Below are positions 1-7,277 of a stretch of DNA of 14,356 nt, piece after piece. The stretch covers positions 1 through 14,356 of the forward strand of contig NW_014012208.1 in assembly GCF_000611645.1 (NCBI RefSeq). Reading direction: 5' to 3'. The translations under genes were made by a program, and so were the position numbers. The stretch's first letter is position 1; each line of letters begins with the position of its first letter. Origin of the DNA: Monoraphidium neglectum (lineage: Eukaryota; Chlorophyta; Chlorophyceae; Sphaeropleales; Selenastraceae). The notes under the pieces are model-generated. The model was not told the DNA's origin, did no database searches, and worked only from the letters and a program-made list of their open reading frames with translations.

Positions 1-626
1 GATGATACGCGGCAGATGCTGGCGGTGAAGGGCCCCGGCGACAGCCTGGGGCTGCCGTCGCTGATGGAGGGGCGCGGCCAGGACCACCGGTGGCGCGTCT
101 TCTGCCGCGCGCGGGGGGAGGTGCGCTGCGATGCTGGAGCCGGGCGCAGGGCCTCAAGGGAGGCCTGTACTGGGCTGGCCGCGGCCACCACCGCTCGACA
201 GCCTGGAACGCCTGCCTGGACATAAAGCTGTATGTATGTACCACACACGTGTCCGCACCACCCGCGAGTGAGCACACATGTGCGCACGCGTACGCAGTAC
301 GTGCGCGCACACACACATCCACACACACACACACACTGCAACACACACACTCATACGCGCAGGTTACGACCATCACCGCGCGCATCAGGGACCTGCAGCA
401 GCTGGTGCAGCAGCATCCTGACGTGGCGCCAGCGGTGCAGCAGATCGCGACGCAGCAGGAGACGGACATGGCCGTGGCAGAGGCCATGCGGCGCCTGAAG
501 ATATTCAACAGTTCCTCATCAAGCCTCCGGCGCAGCGGCGGCTGCGGCCCGGGGCCCGCGTGCGGCGCGCCCGCGCACGGCGCCTGTGAGCGGCCGTTGG
601 CGCCGCTCGCGGCCGGCCGGGAGTGA
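1..626 (+). CDS. 3' end of an unrecognised protein-coding gene (two exons visible)
   Basis: I do not recognise this protein. Two exons join in phase. The first runs from the left edge to 120 (40 codons, ending CRARGE); the second is 363-626, with its stop at 624-626. The intron 121-362 begins GTGCGC, ends CGCAG and carries a CA-rich repeat. The second exon starts with a helical, Gln-rich stretch that could form a coiled coil (ITARIRDLQQLVQQHPDV, then AVQQIATQQETDM and AVAEAMRRLKIF). It ends in a Ser run and a Gly/Pro/Ala/Arg-rich low-complexity tail of about 40 residues. The open frame on both sides of the intron and the sharp loss of coding character after the stop support a real gene. The 5' part lies outside the window. 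Less certain: the low-complexity tail could be cut short by another splice I cannot see. Confidence 0.6.
309..352. repeat. CA dinucleotide-rich tract in the intron of the first gene
   Basis: Imperfect (CA)n on the + strand, broken by TC and TG interruptions. It lies entirely inside the intron 121-362 and ends about 10 nt before the acceptor CAG. The sense strand of the gene reads CA. Confidence 0.9.
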
Positions 627-3379
627 CGATCCCGATCACGCGCGCGAGAGAGAAAGAGAAAGAGAGAGAGAGACATTGCCCGCTTGCGCCGCTCACAGCC
701 TCCAGACCCGGCCTGCATAAACACGTGCCGCCGGCCCTTCCGCCGCCGCCCGTTCCCCAGACCCGGCATTGTCCCGCGACACTCGGCCCCCCGGCCACTG
801 CTTTTGCCGCCCGCCGGCTGTGCTTCCTGCAAACATCCCGCCGGCGTCTTACTGGGCTCACCCCGGCCTATACCCTAAAACGTGGGTCGCATTTGCAAAG
901 CGCGCCGCCGCGCACGGCGCGCCGCGCAGCCGCGCGGTTCGCCTGCCTCTTGCGGGCAGCCCCGCGCGTCTGGGCGCCGTCTGGGCCGGGCGCCCGGCCT
1001 CTGCGCTGCTGTCAACGGTCGCGAGACTTTCTAGCCAGCACACCCGCATCGGCGCTGTTTTCCCTGAAACTTGGCCTGGCCCAACTCCCTTTCTGGGTTC
1101 CGCGCATGTGCCGCGGTCGCCCGTGGCACACGCACAAATGGGGTTTGGCCGGCCCGCAGCACCCGCTGCTGCCGCTGCGCGCCACCCATGGGCGCGGCGT
1201 GGGGCCACGCCGGCCTATGCCACGACGCGCCGCCGCAGTGCCTGCGAGCATTTCAAGAAACCGCCGTGCGGCAGCCCATGCTTTTTGTGCCCTTGTGACT
1301 ATAGAGATGCCAGCATATGCGACCTTGACCAACCGCACACATGCAATGCGAGGGCCCATTCCTCACACTGCGTACCTGCGGACGCAACAAGCGAGCCCCT
1401 GACCTGCTCACAACTGCTGACGTGAAACTGCTGACTCCCATCACGACCGCAATACACCATTGTGCCTTCTCCCCCGCACGCGTTGCAGCCCGCTCGCCTC
1501 TGCGGCCAACCCCTTGCAGTGCCGGGTGGGTTGGCCCTTACGCGGCGCACCGCGCCGCACCTAGATGCATGCGCGGGGCCGCGTGCAGCGACGCATTGGC
1601 GCGCGGCTTGGTGAGGCCCTCCCTTTTTGGGGGCTCCCGGGCCCTGCACCCCTCATCTCAGGCATCACTATGGGCGATGTCCCTTGGTCTACTGCCCGCG
1701 CCCGCGTCCGCGCACCCAACCCGACCCCTGCACCACCCCCGCCATGCGTGCGCCTCGCTTGGCACTTTCTGGCCTGGGCCGCGGCTGCTGGGTGCTGCCG
1801 CGTTGCTGCGCAACCCCACTTGAATTGTGTGCAAGTCGAAGCCCCTTTTTGACTTCAACAGGGGTCAGTCATGCACCGGACACGTACAAGCGTTCTGCAG
1901 AGCGGCAGCCGCGCCGCGCAAGGTGCACCGCCGCCCCTGTGGCACCACGTTGCTGCGAACGGCGCTGCGTGGGGTTGCCGGAGCGCCCGCCTCAGCTGCT
2001 CGGGCTCGCTGTAGCCGCACTGCAGCAACCCCGCCCTCATTCCTCTTCCGCGCTCTGTTGAGGCGAGGACATCCATGAGACAGCTCGTGGGCGGGAGTCC
2101 GACGCATGGGCACGCATGCATCCGCTGGCGCATCTCTGGCGAACCACTCTTGTTGGCAACAAAGTGCTCCGCATTGCAAACAGGGCAGCCGTCTCCATAC
2201 CCTGCCCCTTGCTTGAACAAAGACGGCATGCGAGGCATGCACTTCGCGTAGCGCCGTCCTTGCTGGGCGCTTTGCAGCGGCCCCGCGCTGGCGCCGCTGC
2301 TGGCATCCTGACAAGCCGTTGCCGGGCAAGCTCAACACAGCGCCCCCGCGCCGAGGTACCGAGCCACTGCCCACGCGTTGCTTTCCCTGCCAGCCCCTCC
2401 GTCCCGTCCCCTCTGCTGCTCTCCTTTAGTATTGCATATCCTCTCCAGCCTTCTTGAGAAGACTGTGTGTGCCACAGCTACGCTAGCGGCGCGCCAGCGC
2501 GTTTCAATCCCTCAAATCGACGCACATTCTCGTGTGCGCCTCTCATACCATCTCATGATGAGCCGCATGCTCGCCTTGCTTTTGGGACGCGCCTGCCCAA
2601 GGTCCCTGCCCACCAGCAAGTGGCGGCGCCCTCCTCAACCAGTCATCTGTCAAGCCGCTGCCCTTCCTCGCCTCTGAGCCAATCGCCCAATCCACATTGC
2701 ACGTGTGCATGGCAAGCGCGCGCCGCACAGTGCCAGAGTGACACCCGTCATTCAGCTGTGTAATTTTGGCCGCGGTCTCCGTACTCATGACTATGGACAG
2801 GCTGATTTCGTGCTGCAAGCGTGTGCGGCTGCCGTGTGACGGTCCGCCAAATACAAGAGCAGCAGCCTTTGTACCAATGCTGCTCCACCGCCGGCAGACG
2901 GCAACGCGACAGTGCTGGCACACGGGCAGTTCAGTGGCTGGGGGCCTGGCCACATGTGCCACCGGGCGTGCGAAAGAATGGTGCCTGCTGCATGCAGGCA
3001 ACTGGGCTGGTGGGCATGACAACCGAGGGGATCCTGCGCACTGCCAGGCGGCAGCTGCGCTGGTGACTGCCGGTTGTGTGGTAGTAACCCTACGAGGGCG
3101 GGCCACCACAGGGCGCCACCAGCCCATCCAAAGGTAGCCAGTTATCTTCTGCAAGCCATCTGAGGCACTGCTTGGATGATATCCCTGATGTCAGACCTCC
3201 CTGGAGCCGTGCATGAAGCTGGCGAGAAGCGTTTCCAGAACCGTCACTTCGCCACCATCACCGCGACGCCACGAGCCCGACACCCCTCAACACCTTGTTC
3301 AGCGCACAAAAACACTTCACGCTGGCTGCAGCCGCTTCATAGATATTTTTGTTGAGGATCGTTGCACAGCAGAGCAGCG
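627..3379. other. 2.75 kb stretch with no supported gene
   Basis: Open frames are frequent on both strands because the DNA is GC-rich. None gives a recognisable domain, a consistent codon pattern or a chain of in-phase exons. I saw no tRNA B-box, no rRNA-like segment and no terminal repeats of a mobile element. The left part is probably the 3' UTR of the first gene. The right end must hold the promoter and 5' UTR of the gene starting at 3380; an A/T-rich patch near 3340-3352 is the only core-promoter-like feature. One TGTAA occurs at 2759-2763 on the + strand, 2.1 kb past the first gene's stop, which is far for a normal poly(A) signal. Confidence 0.5.
646..673. repeat. GA-rich microsatellite just after the stop codon
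   Basis: Imperfect purine tract of GA and GAAA units starting 20 nt downstream of the stop at 624-626, so probably in the 3' UTR of the first gene. Confidence 0.85.
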
Positions 3380-4430
3380 ATGGCGCTTCAGATGCGTGCC
3401 AGGCCTCAGATCGGCCTCGGTCGGGCGCCCCGCCTGACCGCGCCCCGCGTGGTGTGCAAGGCCGTGACTGAGGACAAGAGCAGCGTGGCCGACAAGGCCA
3501 AGTCGGTGGCCATGGCGGGGCTCGTTGCCTCTCTGCTGCTCGGAAGTGCCATCGCGCCCGAAGAGGCCCTGGCCGCGCGCTCTGGAGGCCGGGTCAGCAG
3601 CTCTGGCTTCTCCTCGAGGCGCGCGGCGCCTGCGAAGGCCGCTCCGTGAGTTTCCTGGCGTTGATCACGAGACCTCAGCGGGTGCCACGCACGCACGTCT
3701 CCCAAGGACACCGAACTCACAACAGTTTCAGTCGGTCTGCGCAACTTACGCCTGGCAGCTGCTGATGCTACTGCAATGGGGTGTTGCAAGCGGGACGCAT
3801 GCGCCTCGCGCTGAGGTGCTGTGTTAGGCCACCACTCGCCGGCGTGCTGACGTGCCTTCCCTTCCATGCGCCTCCCGCATCTCTGTATGGAGCAGCAGCC
3901 GCGCGTCCACCACGACTGTCAACAGCTACAGCACGACTGTCGTCGCCGCGCCACCAGTCGTCGGCGGGTTTGGTTACGGCTTTGGCATGCCCTTCTTCGG
4001 CGGCTGGGGCTACAGGCCGACGTTCCTGATGCCCTTCCCCTTCTTTGGGGGCCTCCTCCAGATCGTCTTCCTGCTGGTGATCGTCAACGTGGTCTTCAGC
4101 ATCGTCAAGGTGGGCAGGGTGTGCCGACTGGGGCCCTGGGGTGTGTTGCTGAACCGCAGGGGCCCTGATTTCAGTCGGTTGGCTTAGCAGGGCACTTCAG
4201 CGGCTTGCTGAGTCGTACACTCGTACGCAGCAGGTGTTGAATGCCTGCCCGATGAGCAGCAGACAATTGACTGCATGTCATTAGCAAATTAGAGAGATTT
4301 ATAGCAGTAGCCCCGGCCTCGCAATAATTTACGAGCTTTCACATCGTCACTGCCAACCTCACAGGGTGCCGTCAACGCCGCGAACTCTGCCGGCAAGAAG
4401 AAGGAGGACGGTGACTGGGACCAGCTGTGA
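3380..4430 (+). CDS. Short chloroplast protein resembling the N-terminal half of the FLAP1 / DUF1517 family
   Basis: Three exons, 3380-3645, 3896-4109 and 4365-4430, give 181 residues. Residues 1 to about 30 are basic and Ala-rich like a chloroplast transit peptide. A hydrophobic stretch at about 43-59 (VAMAGLVASLLLGSAIA) ends at ALA-A (63-66), which looks like a thylakoid-transfer signal. The next part starts ARSGGRVSSSGF, is Ser-rich, and contains VVAAPPVVGG followed by a Gly/Phe/Pro-rich run (112-141). One strong membrane helix follows at about 141-160 (GLLQIVFLLVIVNVVFSIVK). The C terminus is short and charged, ending GDWDQL. The SGGR, APPVVGG and helix order match DUF1517 proteins such as Arabidopsis FLAP1, a thylakoid/envelope protein affecting proton homeostasis and photoprotection in fluctuating light. 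The large C-terminal domain of those proteins is absent. Family assignment rests on remembered consensus; function is inferred. Introns begin GTGAGT and GTGGGC. Confidence 0.8.
3891..3898 (+). other. Tandem (triple) AG splice acceptor at exon 2
   Basis: Three consecutive AGC units put AG acceptors at 3891-3892, 3894-3895 and 3897-3898. Each keeps the reading frame after the phase-2 donor at 3646, so the products differ only by zero, one or two Ser residues (180-182 aa). Confidence 0.7.
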
Positions 4431-4727
4431 GCGCGCTAAACCGCAGTGGAGGCCCTGTTAGCCCCCTTGACGTCGGGCGTATGCCTCCCCCTTTACCTTT
4501 TTGCCGGCTGCCCGCTGCTGTGGCTCCCTTCCCCAGCCGGAAGGGACACTGGTGCTGCGACCGCACCGCGCCTGGCCTTGCCTCTCGAGTCTGCTGTGCT
4601 GACACCCACCCGCTCTGCTGAGGGTTTCGCTGTGTGTTTACGTCTGCAACCCCATGTTGCGCTATGGTGTGCTTTGACGGAGGGGAGAGGGGACACGTCT
4701 CTCGCCGGCTGGTAGAGGTGTGCAATT

Positions 4728-4732
4728 TGTAA
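4728..4732 (+). terminator. TGTAA polyadenylation signal of the FLAP1-like gene
   Basis: TGTAA lies 298 nt after the stop at 4428-4430. TGTAA is the dominant poly(A) signal in chlorophyte algae, and this distance is ordinary for their 3' UTRs. Confidence 0.65.
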
Positions 4733-4880
4733 TCAGGTATCAGTCCACTGGCTGCATCGCTTGTCTAAATTAAACCCATGTACTATGACTGATGTGATCA
4801 GTGCGAACACCATGCACGCACGCAACGGCAGTGGCGTGGCAGGCGCCAGGCTGAGCTTTCATGGTGTCTTGCGCTGCATC

Positions 4881-4885
4881 TTACA
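4881..4885 (-). terminator. TGTAA polyadenylation signal of the CDC26-TTM3 transcript
   Basis: TTACA on the + strand is TGTAA on the minus strand, 102 nt past the TTM3 stop. With the opposing signal at 4728-4732 it leaves about 148 bp between the two convergent transcript ends. Confidence 0.6.
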
Positions 4886-4987
4886 AGTGGCAACCTAACG
4901 GACGACAAAAAGGGTGGCCCAGGTTTGCAGCAGGAAGGGGGCAGCCTTGCATGTATCCGCCTTGCCCCCCAGGCCTGCTAAAATCCC

Positions 4988-5285
4988 TCAGACCAGGGTT
5001 CGGTTCACGAAGTTTGCAAACTTTGAGGTCTTGCTGTACTCGTACGCGACGCCATTGGCGGAGAGCAGCGCCTCCAGCTGGGTGCGCAGCGCCTCCGGCT
5101 GGTCCTGCATCATTCGGTGCAGTCAGCGGGGTCGGCAGGGTGAGGAGGGTCGCGTGCATAGCCGCCCTGGGCGGCTGGTTGCTTTGTGCGCGACATGCAG
5201 CAGCGGGCCGTCGCAGCTGGGTGGCTAGTGATGCTTCCGTGGCCTGTCTGCCTCTGCAGCGGTGCCCACGTAGGCACACAACACT

Positions 5286-5329
<44 letters not shown>

Positions 5330-6593
5330 TGCACACACACATGCATGCACACACACAAGCGAGTGCGAGCTCACACAAACATACATGCACCAAAGCCAGA
5401 CTTGATTTTTTGGATAGGAATACGTGCATTTGACACACCACATGCATCAACACAGGGCCGACCCACCGTCTCGCACTCCAGCTCATACAGCGTGCCCCAG
5501 GGGTACGTTGTCGCATCCAGCTCAAGCGTGAACCCGCGGCCGCCCTCCGGGCCGCCGTGCGGCGCCCACGAGAATTCACGCCGCAGGTTGTCAAAGCCGC
5601 CCAGGCACACTAGCGACGATAGGCTGTATTGGCTGCAATGTGAAGGGGGGGAGGCGCGTGCAAGCCAGACATTTCAGAACAGGTCGGTGACATCATCACA
5701 CCGATTATTGCGCACGCTGCGGTCATCAACAGAGGCTGCATTGTGTCGCGCTTGAGCGCCCGTCAAGTCCCGCGGCTCCCACCTGGCCAGGTGCCGCACG
5801 ATCTCGCTGTCGTGCGCCAGCAGCGCGGACGGCTCGGCCACAAAGCGCCGCGCGGCGGCCGGGTCCAGCTTCTCCTCGGTCTCAGGGGCGCGGCCGATGC
5901 CGTCCTTCAAGACCTGCTCGCCCTGCGCAACAGGATGAGGCGGGGGCAGCTCACTCCCGTTCAGCGCCGAACGGGCACTGACGACGCAACAATGGTTTTG
6001 TGATACTCAAGGCAGCAGGCTGGTTGTCGCGCTCGGCCTGCCCCCGCCACTCCCTCATAGCATGTCGGACGCCGCAACCACCTGCGGACGCTGGGCCTCT
6101 GAACCCCCAAACAAGTCTTCTCAAGCCCGCCCGCCTACGCACCGCCCCCACCTTGACTGTGAGCGTCGCCTTTTGGTCCCGGTTGTAGAGCCGCACGCGC
6201 ACCACCACGCGCCGCGCGTTCAGCTCTCCCCCCGGGCCGTCGAAGAAGAAGTTCTCCTGCTGGTAGACAGCGCCCGCGCCGGGCGCGAGGGCGCGCTGCA
6301 GGCGCTCGTAGTCATCCTTGCTGGCGAGACGCAGCTTTATCTCGACCTGGGGACAAATTTTGTGTAAAGTGCGCAGGGAGGAATGATGGGATGCTGCTTG
6401 CGCGAGTGCTGGGGCCGCCGCAGCAGTTGTCGTCGCAGGGTAAGCTGCAATGTGATTTACGGGTGTGGCAGGCACAGCCGTGCGGCGTACCGTACATGAT
6501 CGAGCAAAAGTGGAGCACGCCTTGCTGCTATGAGAGGGGGGCGGGCCTCCAAGGCAAATGGGGCGGCGGCTGAGCACCGCAGCGCACCTCCAT
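4988..6593 (-). CDS. TTM3: Triphosphate tunnel metalloenzyme (CYTH family, TTM3-like), second cistron
   Basis: Five exons in minus order: 6593-6588 (only ATGGAG), 6346-6152, 5922-5783, 5632-5467 and 5104-4988. They join in phase to give 207 residues, close to Arabidopsis TTM3 (210). The CYTH signature ExExK is M-E-V-E-I-K at residues 1-6, so it is completed only by the 6-nt exon; this fixes the start. Other tunnel elements follow in order: ENFFFDG (33-39), the Arg-rich strand RRVVVRVRLY (47-56), TLTVK (63-67), acidic ETEEKL (81-86), VCLGGFDNLRREF (122-134), LELD (150-153) and YELECE (163-168). The C terminus DQPEALRTQLEALL to FANFVN matches the plant TTM3 tail. The family hydrolyses tripolyphosphate or other triphosphates with a divalent metal. 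The start lies 32 nt after the CDC26 stop on what appears to be the same transcript. The intron 5105-5466 carries a CA/TG microsatellite. Confidence 0.94.
5289..5326. repeat. (AC)19 microsatellite in a TTM3 intron
   Basis: Nineteen uninterrupted AC units on the + strand (TG on the sense strand), followed to about 5356 by degenerate CA and GCATGC units. The whole tract lies within the intron 5105-5466. Confidence 0.95.
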
Positions 6594-6967
6594 CCCGCGG
6601 GCGCCCCCGCCGGCGGTGGCGTGGGTTACTTGCGCAGCCCTATGCGCGCCGCTGCTGACCGCTTGTCCTGCAGGGGGTGGGGCGGAGGGAGTAGGCACAG
6701 CGTTGAGCTCTAGCACGGGCAGGGCCCTGTATGGCTGCGCCTGGATCCGTGGGCCACACTGCCTAGGCTGGATGTAACACCTTCGCCACTCCCACCTGAG
6801 GCGCTCCGTCCGGCGGGAAAGCCCCCGGTGGCGCAGCCGCTGCCGCCGCCGCCGCCGCTGCGGCGCGCTTTGCTTGCTCGTACTGCGCGCGAGCAAAGGC
6901 GGGCGGGGGCGAGCCGCCTGCTGAGCCTGGCAGCCAGCAGGGCCGGCGCGCCGCTGCACAGCAGCAT
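6588..6967 (-). other. Overlapping open frame that would extend TTM3 at its N terminus (alternative product)
   Basis: An ATG at 6967 lies inside CDC26 intron 1. If that intron is retained, its frame stays open through CDC26 exon 2 (to 6796), crosses the next splice in phase (6667), and reaches the TTM3 ATGGAG at 6588 in the TTM3 frame. This adds 82 residues, for a 289-residue protein. The extension begins MLLCSGAPALLAARLSRRL, is rich in Arg, Ala, Leu and Ser and has almost no acidic residues, like an organelle targeting peptide. In the retained form the short CDC26 frame stops at 6969-6967, giving a TGATG overlap with this start. Open frames of this length arise by chance in GC-rich DNA, so this is only a candidate. 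Confidence 0.25.
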
Positions 6968-7065
6968 CAGGGCGAGGAGCGTGCTACGATTGGAGCGCTG
7001 TGGAGGCGTGCCTCTTCCTTGTCCTCTGGGCGAAGCTCAATCCTCGTAGGAGGACGCTGCAGCAT
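6626..7065 (-). CDS. CDC26: CDC26, small subunit of the anaphase-promoting complex/cyclosome, first cistron
   Basis: Three exons in minus order, 7065-7012, 6882-6796 and 6667-6626, give 60 residues with all junctions in phase 0. The N terminus MLQRPPTRIELRPEDKEE followed by YEQAKR matches the conserved CDC26 start (MLRRKPTR-IEL in animals and plants), the part that forms a rod inside the APC6/CDC16 TPR superhelix. A low-complexity linker of 11 Ala and Pro/Gly follows, then DKRSAAARIGLRK, which matches the conserved C-terminal RIG element. Plant CDC26 is about 65 residues. The first intron would use a GC donor (7011-7010, GCACGC). A GT donor at 6987-6986 is also in phase but would insert eight residues (ARLHSAPI) in the conserved EE-(F/Y)-E block, so I prefer the GC site. 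The TTM3 start follows 32 nt after the stop. Confidence 0.88.
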
Positions 7066-7277
7066 CTATAATATGATGCTGGATCCACTCAGCTCAGATC
7101 TGAAGTCAGTGCCTGTTACGTATTGCAGTGGGTGAATCAGGTTCAATGCCGTGTCTTACTTGCTTGGTTGCTTCTGAAAGTGAAACAAACGACAGAGGAG
7201 CGCTGATTTTTGTGTTCAGTGCAGCTTGCGTGGATCGACAGTCGCACGTTCCAACGAAGGGACGAACAGTGAGCTGA
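7066..7277. promoter_or_regulatory. 212 bp divergent promoter and 5' UTR region between CDC26-TTM3 and the peptide:N-glycanase gene
   Basis: The two start codons face away from each other across 212 bp that is clearly more A/T-rich than the flanking exons. This interval must hold both 5' UTRs and at least the proximal promoters. The only marked sequence features are TATAATAT at 7067-7074, next to the CDC26 ATG and so too close to be its TATA box, and a 10-bp palindrome TCAGATCTGA at 7094-7103. I cannot assign transcription factor sites. Confidence 0.55.

Noticed and set aside
623..1425. Two long overlapping + strand open frames (about 259 and 218 codons)
   Set aside because: Compositionally odd (Arg/Pro/Ala/His-rich in each frame), overlapping in different phases, no recognisable domain; chance openness of GC-rich DNA explains them.
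2490..2525. TTTCAATCCCTCAAATCG, which looks faintly like a tRNA T-arm
   Set aside because: No matching acceptor stem, anticodon arm or D-arm around it.
2543..3154. A 203-codon minus-strand open frame
   Set aside because: No domain or conserved motif, opposed by an equally long + strand frame, and no in-phase exon partners.
4881..5594. 237-codon minus-strand frame through the CA repeat
   Set aside because: It crosses TTM3 exons 4 and 5 out of frame and reads the repeat as Cys/Val; it is a shadow.
6967..6969. TGATG read as the end of a complete 32-codon CDC26
   Set aside because: This short frame lacks the YEQAKR and RIG elements supplied by downstream exons; it is the unspliced form only.
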